DNA from: Biscogniauxia marginata | Taxonomy: Eukaryota > Ascomycota > Sordariomycetes > Xylariales > Xylariaceae | Direction: 5' to 3' | Assembly (NCBI GenBank): GCA_022695795.1 | Contig: MU404245.1 | Span: 1 to 37,814 of the forward strand | DNA: 37,814 nt | Shown here: positions 19,688 through 30,100 of the stretch, piece by piece | How the letters are laid out: the number at the start of each line of letters is the position of its first letter | Position numbering within the stretch: the first letter of the stretch is position 1 | Position numbers and translations under genes: made by a program | The notes under the pieces: generated by a model | The model's input: the letters and a program-made list of their open reading frames with translations, nothing else | Told to the model about the DNA's origin: nothing | Databases searched by the model: none

Positions 19688-22328
19688 CTAACTTTCAATT
19701 TCCAACCGCTTCTGCGCTAACCTCAAGAGCCAATTCTTTTCCCCTACTCTACTCTCGTACACAGTAAGCGATTCATTTACCGCCTCCTGTAGTCCTAAAG
19801 TTGTAGTCTTCGCATATTCGAGGGCTCCTGTAGCTTTTATGTCATCCAAAGCAAGCTTTCGTACCTCCGGGGAGAGGCCATTGTCCATTTTCCGCTATTG
19901 TAAGATACTCAAAAGGCGAGTACGATGCGACGACTTGGAACGGAGAGCGTGGATGAACGGCAAAGAAAGTTTGCCTTCGCCGATATCTTCCGCGAATCCC
20001 TTTTTCTGAGTGTACTGTATCCACGTATACAACGATTAGCATGGCTGACTCTAATAGGAGGACGGCCAATAGATGGCATTCGAGTAACACACCTCTTCAC
20101 ATTGAAGATTCAGAAAATCGTCACGTGCCTGGAAGAAACGGCCCACAAGTTTCATGAGAAGGCCAGCGTCGAGGTCTTTGTGTTTTGTAGCTTCGGAGCG
20201 CATCAAGTCGGCCAGGAGAATAAAAAGGCTGCCTGTTTCTAGACCATGAGGTTTAGCATTAGTTAGTGAAGACGTGAAAGGCCAAACATTTACTTCCATC
20301 GACCATGGTAAAATACTCTTCCTCGGTGGGTATCTCCGTATTGCGTGTCCAGTAGAGGTCTATTCCTTGGCCAATATGTCCGTCAATGAGCCTCTCTATG
20401 AATATGCGCACAGCAAGAGGCGAGAGTGATTCCGCAGCTTTCAGAGCTTTGAATATAAGCAGGTTGGCTGAATTGATAGTCTGATTGATCCCGAAGACAA
20501 CATGTGCTGCCGGAAACCCTCTTCTCAATGGGGAGTTATCCTCAACGTCGTCCAGCCTGAAAACTATGTCAGTAGGTTCTGGCTCGGGCCGAGCACAGTA
20601 CTTACATTAGGGAAGAGCTGTGCAATAAGTTTACGATGTCTCTAATGACTACAAGTGACTTCTCGGGAACGTGGTACCAAACCTCCAGGCCATCTATTAC
20701 CGCATTCCTCACTCCTTTCGATGGCATTGTTTCTAAGTACTGATGAGGCTGTAAAATTATCTGAGATATCATTAGGTACAACATCTTTGCCAAGTCCCAA
20801 GTTTACTTACCTCTTCATACTGATGGAGGGGCCGCACATAGGTGACCTGATTCTTCTTGAATTCGAGTTCCTCGGGAAGATGACTCAATTGTCGGCCAGC
20901 GGCTTTCGGCTCAGATTTGGAAGCTTTGCGCTCTCGAATACTAAAGTCCAGGTACCTGCGATCTTTGAGGACAACATCGATTTTGTCCGCCATTGTAACG
21001 GCGTTGAGCGAAATCGGGCAACCAAGACTGTCTGTAATGCCAGAATCCGAGGTCTCTGAACATGCAGTTCGTAGAGATGAATATGCGTCTTCAGCGCCAA
21101 GCCGGTAGCGGGCAGTTGTCATGCTCCAAGCGAAGTTCCCTGCCGTTACAAGATCGAGCAGCTCTAGCCACTGAGCTGTCTTGCTGGTAACATCACCGCT
21201 AGCCAAGAAGTCGTCTTTTGCCTTGCAATACTTCTCTTCGCGGGCCAGGATTTCCTTTCGCAGCATCTTCTTGCCCTCCTCTGCATCGACGGAATACCAT
21301 TTCATGAAGAGGAAAATGGCGTTGGCTATCATACCGGTGCCACCATTAGTCTGGTGGTTGTTCCATTCCTTCTCCCACGAGAAGTAATCGTTCACTAGGA
21401 CCCAGGCGTCATAAGCCGCCCAAGTGATAGCTGAGGTTTTCTCTTCTTCATCAGTATCCAGGGTGAAGTCCATGGAAAAGCACAAGAGACTTATAGTCCA
21501 TAGAAAAGCACAAGAGACTCATAATCCATCTAAGAAACAGTGTTAGCGGCAAAGGTTCCTACTAAATCATTCACATGTCATGGGGACTTACGGACAGCCC
21601 GCGTCCACTACACGGTATTTAAGATAGTCGTCTAAGACCGTGAAATCCATGTCTCTGATCTGAACGAACACGTCCGACATTTCCTTCCACAAACGAAGGC
21701 ATTTCTTTGCTTGCTCCTTATCAACTTCCATGAGCTCCATAACCATTTTGGCTTGCAGCTGTCGTCTTCTCACGTGGTCTTTCGAGCCCGCGCCGACTTT
21801 TGCGTCCAGGGTGAGACCTTCCATGAGTTGCTTGTTCGCCTCCAAAAGCTTGTTCAAACCGTCAGACATGAATCCAACTAGTTCGTCAACTAAGCTAAGC
21901 TGACTTACCTGAGACTCATCCTTGTTTTCGGAGTACTCTATCACTAATCGATTTCAACGTCAGATTAAGCGATGCCGGGAGGGCCTCGAGGAATTCTAAC
22001 CATCGTCATGAATATAAGCATACTCAACCATATACGTTGTGAGCGCAAGCCTATCGCTTAAGGCTTCGCAGGCACACAAGGCAGTGAAGTTGCCAACGAC
22101 TGGGTTGATGCAGCCCACAGCGTAGCTAGATACGTCTTTGTTGCGGGTTGCACCAGCCCGAGCGGCTGTGCTAGATTCCAGAAAGTCCACCTGGCATTGC
22201 CATGATCCTGCATCGGCAAGACGGGCATCGCGTTGGATACGTGGTGCGAATCGACAAAAACACTCTTCTCGCTGGTAGATGTGTGGTGGAAGTGGGAGGG
22301 AATTGCGGATGAATGAGCTTGCACTCAT
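19688..22328 (-). CDS. Chimeric di/sesterterpene synthase (class I cyclase fused to prenyltransferase), probably decaying
   Basis: Fusicoccadiene-synthase-type bifunctional enzyme: the C-terminal domain makes GGPP or GFPP from IPP/DMAPP and the N-terminal class I domain cyclises it. Exons 22328-22001, 21943-21592, 21529 (or 21489)-20811, 20760-20606, 20556-20294, 20238-20093, 20014-19895 (family-type end 19688). Cyclase motifs: [20 protein letters not shown] (Asp-rich DDxxE, at the 22001/21943 junction) and NDYFSWEKE (NSE triad). A linker of about 80 residues leads to the prenyltransferase: ETMPSKGVR, first Asp-rich motif [23 protein letters not shown], second motif ARDDFLNL, then [15 protein letters not shown]. 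Read-through length would be about 749 residues (fusicoccadiene synthase 719). Two lesions: a 28-bp tandem duplication at the acceptor of intron 2 and a TAG (19895-19897) in place of an expected Gln codon, removing the last 69 residues. With acceptor 21490 the frame is kept and a 680-residue product is possible. The product cannot be predicted. Confidence 0.85.
19895..19897 (-). other. Premature TAG in the prenyltransferase C-terminus
   Basis: The minus-strand frame reads [25 protein letters not shown] and then stays open and family-like to a natural stop at 19688. Relatives have Gln-Gln-Arg here, so CAG to TAG is the simplest explanation, a C-to-T change in CpA context. No plausible intron removes it: the nearest GT..AG pair would be only about 29 bp. 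Confidence 0.8.
21468..21523. repeat. 28-bp tandem duplication at a splice acceptor of the terpene synthase
   Basis: Units 21468-21495 and 21496-21523 are identical except for two transitions. They cover the start of exon 3 (minus strand, encoding MSLLCFSMD). Because 28 is not a multiple of three, use of the original acceptor (AG at 21530) leads to a stop about 25 codons later. Use of the TATAAG inside the duplication (AG at 21490) restores frame with loss of four residues (WIMS). Confidence 0.9.
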
Positions 22329-24723
22329 GATTGAGTAATTCGTCCCCGGCTTTTGATGTGATATAATGTGATATGAGGGTGAGATAGACAAGTCATCGCG
22401 GTAGATCAACAGGTGTTTTATAATACGGATTTTTCGAGACTTCGAATAATCATCACTGCAACCCAAGGACTAGATTGAGATGATTAGAGGGACAGGATTG
22501 TGGTTCATGACGTCTTTGTAGCAACACCACCGTAAACCTTCCAGCAGATATTGCTTAAGGGCGTGGTTTGAGACGATCAAAAGAGCTCGACGGTGGATTT
22601 TGGCCTGCCTGTCGCAACGCCACGGAGGCTGGGAGAGTGACCCTGACAGCGGCTATTGGTCATGGAACGGATATTGCAATCTCAGTTCTGGCAAATAGAT
22701 ATTAGAAGAAACAAAACCGACTATTGAAAGTCCGGACCCTTACTGCATCAGCATGGTGTCAATCTATTCTAACGATCTGGGACGACGGCACCTTGTGGAT
22801 CGGCAGTGTCGACGAATTATACGGGTAAACTAAATGAAGACCCCTGGGTTGAGATGATTGAAATAGACACATATGAGTAGCAAGCATTAGCACTGAGGCT
22901 CCAAGTGGGCAGAAGGCTAGCAGACGGCCTGCTGCCTCTAATACAGAGACTTAGACTAATTATGATGTTTGCTAGTAGATATGTACGTGTTTAGCACGCA
23001 CCAGGTAAGAAAGGATTCGTAGTATCATATCGACATGTCCGGGCATTCGGCAACGTCCCGAAACTGAAACTTCTAAGGTAGGCTAGAAATGGATGTAGCG
23101 AGACAGCTGGGCTCGTATTTCTTGCCAAATGATTTGTGGCACTTTTTTGGTATGCCGAGGACGAAGTGCCTTGCGCGAGGATGCGGCGGTAAGCCACCGC
23201 ATATAAGGGTGACGATTATTCCCTAGCTTAACGATTTCAGGTGTCATGCAATTCTGGCGTTTCTCCAGGACAATCATACTCCTGAGGAGGTTGGCTATTC
23301 TGAAAAATAGCATAGACGGGAGAGGCCCAAAGCTGTCAGATGTCAGTGGCTGTGTAAAAATATACCTCTCGGCGCCAGAGCACCTATCAGAAGACTCTAC
23401 GACATCGAGGGTTGATCTCTAATTTACATACACACACACACACACACTCTCTCTCGTATAGAACGCTACCTATCCCACGTTGCCATGTCCATAATAGAAA
23501 GCCCCCCTCCTTCACATCCTCGCTGCGTCCACCTTTGCCCTCCTCGAAAACTCGATCATTACATCAAGTGTGTTGTCAGGTAAAACCATGAGACATCAAT
23601 GCGGTTCCAACCGCGTCGCTTGAGGCTGCAGTATTACCAGGTAGACAGAAAATAAAGTGAAAGAAATAAGTAATAGAAACGAAAGATAGTTTCGCCCGAT
23701 TTGGAGGCTATCATGTCTCTATTGGCCGGGTCGCCGCAGGTGCCGTCCAATGGCGTCAATAGCGCCTCGGATCAGAACGGAAAGTTTCGTTGGGCTTTGA
23801 AGGAGGGAGACATCAACGAATAATTGAAGAAACTCATAGGCTCATGAAGAGGCTTCTCTTGACGATCATAGTCTTGATTCTAGTTGTGGCGATTGATAAG
23901 ACGATAGTTCAGTTATGTAAGGTACTCGGGGAGTCTCTAGTGGGCGATTAATCATTCGTCAGCTCCTTCTATTGGACTCTCGCCATGTGGACTCCTCGGA
24001 GCGAAGAGTCCTTCACACCACCAGTCAGGGCATCTGGGTGAATCATGGCACTCGCCTGCCTTGCTGAATCGTCGTTCGTGTTCGTTAACAGACTAGCACA
24101 TCAACAAAATTTCACAGGTCATGTTGATCAAGTGGATAATTGGGCGCGAGCAAGAGTCGTCCAAGGGAGACTGTCTGGACTCAAGTGTACTCAACCAGCT
24201 ATGCTGGGACATGTCTCGGAGCAACTGCATGTTACGAGCTAATTACAATGCTCAGACCCTCTGGACAAGATCTAAGCCATCTCGGACCTGATCCCTGATT
24301 ACCGCTGCGTTGACCTTTGGCAAGGATGGCGGATCGTCCCGCAGCTGGTAACTTTCTTCATCCAGGTTGACCAGTCTACTTAGATGCTCTAGCGTGGGGG
24401 CGTGCAGAATGAGATACCGGTAACAAGCCGAGACATTCCGGGAGACAGTGCTGGAAAGAAACCAGTACCATCTGGTGAGGGATTCTCCTTTCCCCTCGTT
24501 TGGTGACGGACTCTTCTTCCATTGTAACACAACCCCAATCTCTTTCATTTAGTTGACTGAGTCCATGAAGAGACGGTAACGTATATCGGCTGAATTAGTA
24601 TCTACCCTCGAACGGCCGAACCAAAAAGAAAAGACAACCATTCTACCGACACTCCCTTCATCTGTGGTTTGCCGTACGATTCGAAACTTCGTCCAGCAGA
24701 GCTGTCCCCTCGGCACCACAAAC
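22329..24723. other. Long region without a recognisable gene
   Basis: Normal composition throughout. Open frames such as 22991-23197 (-), 23083-23313 (-), 24045-24242 (+) and 24252-24548 with 24549-24899 (-) show no family motif. No P450 haem motif, dehydrogenase or transporter segment was found, so there is no tailoring-gene partner for the terpene synthase here. The first few hundred bases (22329-22700) hold the terpene synthase promoter. Confidence 0.4.
23431..23455. repeat. CA/TC dinucleotide microsatellite
   Basis: About eight CA units (23431-23446) followed by TC units to 23455. Confidence 0.95.
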
Positions 24724-25178
24724 ATGAACGTCATTATTGTCAAGTTGGCGATGAAGGCACCAAAGGCTGTTCTGGTCCCTGCTGGCATTGTCGGCAGCGC
24801 GCTCCAGGATGGTCTCAAGATGGTTCCCGTACTGGGGGGCCTAGATGTCACTAGTTTCCCTGTCGTTGGTAAGACGCACCCGGCACATTGTACTTCCACT
24901 ATCAGCTCAGAAGTAGCAAAGCTGATGGGTCATGTATTACAGGGCCGTTCGTAGCAGGCGTCCGAGCAGCCGGAGCAGCCGTTAGCATGCTTGAGAGCAC
25001 TGCAGCACCCTTTGCGAGCGTGAGGGCGGGGGCAGAGGCGCCCATCGGGGCTATTTCTGCTGCTCTAGTTGAAACAGCACGAGACGAAACAGAATATGGG
25101 AAACTTGAGGTCACAAAGGAGTGGCGCGGGCCAAACATGGGGAAGAAGCATTCGATGCCACTGCCGGACTGGTTTTAA
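24724..25178 (+). CDS. Possible small two-exon protein, Ala/Gly/Val-rich, unknown function
   Basis: Not recognised. Exon 24724-24868, intron 24869-24942 (74 bp, GTAAGA..TACAG), exon 24943-25178 give 126 residues. The ATG is the first in the frame and has A at -3. The splice joins FPVVG to PFVAGVRAAGAAV and gives one continuous protein: a non-polar first half (VLVPAGIVGSAL, MVPVLGG, PFVAGVRAAGAAVSML), an Ala-rich stretch, and a charged end with RGPNMGKKHS and LPDWF. The non-polar part could be membrane-associated, but no clear transmembrane helix is seen. The opposite strand also has open frames, so coding status is unproven. An upstream exon is possible. It lies about 150 bases from the next transposon. 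Confidence 0.4.
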
Positions 25179-25328
25179 TGGTTATTTAACCTAATATTCT
25201 GGTCTGGTATAAGAGTCCAACTAGGACTGAGAAGTCCGGAACGCGCAAGCTTCCTTCATTGTATTCGCTATTCACGATCTTCTAGTTTTAAGCTTTATAT
25301 TTAATAACTAGCTTATACTCTAAATATA

Positions 25329-25679
25329 ACGTCGTCCCATAAGCCAGTGAGCCACCCAAGCGAATAGGCCACTTGATATCTCATATAAAATCGATTTTTT
25401 TTTAAATTTATATAAATATATAAAGTAACTAAATATAAAATTTAAAAAATTTAAATTTAAATCCCTAATAAAAAGGTCCGTGCGTTTTTGATTTTGATTT
25501 TTGATTTTCGCGTTTTCTTTTTATTTAGTTATTATATATAAATATATAACTAAAAAAAAAAGGTCCGAGATTTTTTATAATTTTTACTCGCGAAGTTATG
25601 AATTTTTAAAAAAGTCGATTTTATATGAGAAATTAAATGGCCTACTTGCTTGTGTGGCCCACTCGCATATGAGACATGT
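25329..25679. mobile_element. Second hairpin MITE of the long-TIR family (351 bp)
   Basis: The left end ACGTCGTCCCATAAGCCAGTGAGCCACC and the right end GTGGCCCACTCGCATATGAGACATGT are imperfect inverted copies, flanked by TA (25327-25328, 25680-25681). It shares the termini and the interior GGTCCGAGATTTTT and AAAGTCGATTTTATATGAGA segments with the MITE at 14718-15120. The left TIR contains an extra GCCACCCAAGCGAATA segment relative to that copy. It marks the border between gene compartment and AT-rich block. Confidence 0.75.
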
Positions 25680-25798
25680 TAACTTAATTTAATTATTTCA
25701 AGTTATTTTAATATTATTTAATAAAATAAAGAGTTATTTGATTTTTAAAATAATAAAGAAATTTATTTCTTAATTATTAAAAATTTAAGTAAAATATA

Positions 25799-26675
25799 AC
25801 GTACCATATAAACAAGTAAACAAAATAAGCTCGTGAACGAAATTTCATAGTTATTACACTTTTAACTATTAAAAATCATTTACATCGTATTAAAATTAAT
25901 CAAGGTTGTAATTTAATTATTAATTAGTTATTAAACAGGGGTTATTAACTAACTCAAGTTAGTTAGTAATTTAAAAAAAAACTTAAACTTCGTATCCATT
26001 TTTTTGAAATTAATTGTTTTAAATTAGGTTTTAATATATATGTTTAAATAAATTAACTATTTAAATTATAGTATTTTCATTATATTTTTAAAGTTATTAC
26101 TTTTCAAAATAACTTAACTTGAAAATATAGTAATTATTATATAATAAAACAAATTATTTTTTAATAATTAATAAAAGTATATTTCGTAATAATATTATTT
26201 TATTTGTTTTATTATATTAAAAATTTATTTAAAAGTTAATATTTTAAAAGAATTTAAAATAAAATTTAAGTTTTTAGTTTTACTTAGTTATTAATTAAGT
26301 TTTAAGTTAATTAATAGTTAAACTAAAACCTATTAAATTAGTTAATAATTAAAAAAAACTAAAAACTAAAAACTAATTTTATAACCTTAAAATTAATTAA
26401 TAATTATTATTATTCGAACTATTTTATTTAGTTTTATACTTTAAAACCCGAATACTTTTTTTATATTAAATATTTAGTTTTTTAAAACGTAATTTATATT
26501 AATTAACTAAAAATTAATATATTTATTATTATTTTTAAAACGTGTAAAACTAAAATTATATATATAATTAATTTTTTATTAATTAACTTAATTTAATAAT
26601 TAATATTTAAATTAATTCAAGCCCTTTTTAAAAAGGTCTTTTTTAATTTATTTAATTAAGAAGTTATTATCACTA
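25799..26675 (+). mobile_element. Left part of a long-TIR element, interrupted twice
   Basis: Begins ACGTACCATATAAACAAG after a TA and matches the left terminal repeat of the 9341-9787 fragment. It is interrupted by the hAT-like MITE 25901-26389; after that its sequence resumes (TTATTATTATTCGAACTATT) and continues to the LTR retrotransposon insertion at 26676. The right end was not identified. Confidence 0.5.
25901..26389. mobile_element. 489-bp hAT-like MITE with 8-bp target duplication
   Basis: The ends CAAGGTTGTAA and TTATAACCTTA are RIP-altered inverted copies. The flanks are identical 8-mers AAATTAAT at 25893-25900 and 26390-26397, the duplication length of hAT transposons. The subterminal regions carry repeated AACTAACT/AGTTAGTTAG motifs. 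No coding capacity. Confidence 0.75.
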
Positions 26676-27109
26676 TGTGACGAACCTCCCTGTGTGTTCC
26701 TAGTCAGCTGACTCCACAAGTAAGTACGTACTAGGTTTTCTTGTTTTAAAGGTAATAGTGGATTAAGATTAATTCAAGAAATTTATAATGCTTTGTTCGT
26801 TAAAGAGATTTTAAGATATTCTCATTATAGTATTAAAAAGTAACTATAGTCTTAAATTAATAGCTAAAAAACGAATAACTAAATATATAAAAAACCTTAA
26901 TTTATTTATACCCGTTTTTCTCTTTTTACTATTAAGTAAATCATTAAATTATTAATTTCTTATTTAATTATGGAATTATAAATCTCTTATTTATGATTTA
27001 TTAATCTATTAAATCTTTAAGCGGCGTTCTTTTTTAATTAAGCGCTTAACAGCGCTTTTCTGGTTACGTAATCCACACGTGACATATAAAAAAAAAGAGG
27101 TTTATAATA
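26676..27109 (-). repeat. Left LTR (3' LTR in transcription sense), heavily RIP-mutated
   Basis: 434 bp, beginning TGTGACGAACCTCC. Its right end GGTTTATAATA corresponds to GGTTCGTAACA in the other LTR after C-to-T and G-to-A changes. Relative to the right LTR, AAGCGCCCAACGGCGC has become AAGCGCTTAACAGCGC, and GTCACGTGATCC has become GTTACGTAATCC. Confidence 0.9.
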
Positions 27110-30100
27110 TTATTCTTCCCCTCCGAGAATCTTTATCTTTAAAGATAAAAGAAATCGTAATTAAAGTTTTTCTTCCTTATTAATAAGTTCCTTTTTATTC
27201 CCTTTTTATTATATTTTACCGTGTTATAAAAGTTCGCAAAAAAAACTTTAAAACTTCTCGTCGTGCCGATAAATAAGTTAAAAATAAATTAACTTTAATA
27301 AACTTAATTATTTTTATTACGACCATAACGAAAAAAAATATATTACCTTAAAAAACTTCGATCGTTATAATAAGTGTATTCGAATAAATTACACTCGATA
27401 CGATGTCTTCGGAATCTTAAGAAATAATATAACTAAAATTATTAAATAGTTTTAAAAAATTAAAAACGAATTAAAAGAGGTTAAAATCCGTTTAAAGGCC
27501 GTAATAAATCGTGTTTATCATTTTCGCATTTAGCGTCGTTTTTAGTTTAAAAAGCTTAAAAAGATAATTATACGTAATTTAAACTTTATCGAGGAGTTAA
27601 ACCGTATTAAGCGTAAAAAGGAGAAATAAAAATGTCTCATTAAAGAATAATAACGTATAAAGAAATTATTATATTAATTTGAATCTAAGTAAGACGTACT
27701 TATTTCGGCGGCTTTTTCCTCTTTCGATTTATCCTTTTTAAACCTTAATCTATACTCGTAAATCCTTCCAAACGATTTAGGTTTTATCGATAAAAGTTTT
27801 TAAGCTTGGTCGCTAGGTTTTTTAAATGCTTAAAAGATTTCTAAGTGTTTTCTTTTAATAAATATCCTTCTTATTTAATTAAATACTATAATTAATTACT
27901 AATCCTTTTTAAGTTTAAAATCCTTTTTATTTTGTATTTATTCGGTTTTTCTTTAATCTTATTCCGGGTTTTTAACAAGGCGTTTTTTAATGTTAATTTT
28001 AATAACGATATATAAAAAACTAAATATATTTTAAATCTTTTTAATAAAAAAATCTATAATTAACTTTTAAAACGACTTTTTTAACTTTATATAATTTTAA
28101 CTTTTTAAATTTAAGTTTTTTATTAAACCATTTTATTTTAATTTAAGGCGTTTTTACTATTACGCTTTATCGTTAATAAAGTAAATAAACTATATCTCCT
28201 CTTTTAAAAATTAGTCCTTTAATTCTTTTTTTGTTATAATACTTTGTTATTTTGTTTTAAATAAATTATAATTCTTTTTGTAGTTATCACTATATTACTT
28301 AAACCTTTTCGGATAATACCTTTACTCTCGGGGTTTTTATTTCGATTTTTAATGCTTTCATGAGTTTAATTAGTTATTTTTGGATTTCTGCTTTTTAACT
28401 ATACATTACTTCGTATAGTAATATCTTTATGTTTTTGTTAACCGAAATATTATATGCTATTTAGGCTATTAATAATAACTTTACTTAGTTATTTATTTCC
28501 TAATTAACATAACTTCGTAAATATTATTTTATTATTTAGTTTAATCTCTTTATTTATTCGTTTAATTAAGAATAATACGTTATAAATAACTTTTATTTAT
28601 CTTTTATTCGTTTTATTAAGCTAATTTAAAATTTTAACGTAAATAACTTATCTTTATTTAAAATAATGTATTTAAATAATCCATATTTATTAACATATTA
28701 TCTTAAAAAACTAAAAACTAAAAATTTTATTATGCTTAACTCGTTAAACAATAAAAAATAAGTATATTTCGTAAGTCTATTAATAATTACTTATATATTA
28801 TTATAAGGTACTTCTATAATAAGATCTTTTAATTTAAGGAGTTTTACTACGAAATTCCATATAATCGTATACCATACTTTTTTAAGTATTTAAATTAGTT
28901 ATAGTAGTTTATATGGTTTATATCGTAATGCCTTAACTTTATTACAAACGTTATAACTCTTTATAACTCTCTTAACTATTTATCTCATTTTTAGAAAGTT
29001 AAACTCTTTTTATAACCGTTTTAGCGTCTTAAAGATTCCTTAATAACCATGTAAAGGGTGTTTATAGAATTTTTTAACGAATTCGTTTTATACTCGTTTT
29101 AATACGTAAATCTTTTCCTTTTAACTATAACTTTCCTTAAAACGTTATTTCTAGTTTCTTACATTAATTTACATATAAATTAATATAACTAATTTGTTAT
29201 TTTGTTATTTAAACATTTAAATATCTCTTTTATTAATTTTTAACTTATAATCTCCTTTTTTATTAAAAAGATCTATTTAAATGTTTTTTTTCTTTTAATA
29301 TAATAAATCTTAAAATTAAATTTAAACAAGAAAATCATTTAACATTTATATTTTTAATTAAGCGTTTATGTTATTATAAATCGTGTAAAGTTCTTATAAT
29401 TTAAATAAATATCAATAGGTTCTTTAGTTCCGCTAAGCCATAATTCTTATTCTTTTAATGCTTTAATAACTACTAATAATTCCTTATTATAAATCTAATA
29501 ATTTAATTTAACACCGTATAATGCCTTAAATAAATACGTAATTAAATACTATTTTCTATTATCTTTTAATTGCTCTAGAATTACTTTAATAGCGAAATTT
29601 AAAACGTTTATCCTTAGTTATTTCTTTTTATTTTCGTTTAAAAGTTTATATATAACCTTACTAATTATAACTTCTTTTAACTACTAAAAAGCCTATTTAG
29701 CTTCTTTAATGAAATAAAAAGCTTTTCTTATTTTCGCTAAAATAATTAATTCCGTTAATAACTTAGCTATTCGCCCGAAATCTTAGATAAGTTATTTAAC
29801 ATAATTAATAAAGCCAAGAAATACACGTACATTTATAACACTCTTGGGTTCTAATTAATCTTTAATTATTACTATTTTTCCTTTTTAAATATAGATTTCT
29901 CCTAAACTTATTATAAACCCTAAATAATTTAGTTTTTTGATATGTTATTTATTTTTAATCGAATAAATAAATAAATTTACCTTTTTTAAGGCTTTTAACA
30001 TTTATTTTATATATTCTTTATACTCCTTTTCGCTTTTTAAGTAAATTAATATATCGTTTAAATAAATAAATATAAATATATCTAGAAACTTGCGAAAAAC

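Noticed and set aside
21870..21915. Intron in the terpene synthase beginning GTAAGT after ESQ
   Set aside because: The nearest AG gives an intron of only about 31 bp; reading through keeps an open frame leading into the conserved RQLQAKM segment.
22991..23313. Minus-strand frames upstream of the terpene synthase as a tailoring enzyme
   Set aside because: No P450, reductase or transferase motif could be found and neighbouring frames do not extend them.
24252..24899. Minus-strand gene made of two adjoining frames separated by one stop
   Set aside because: No family motif and no plausible intron at the junction; the upstream half overlaps the plus-strand two-exon candidate, which has better splice signals and a more protein-like composition.
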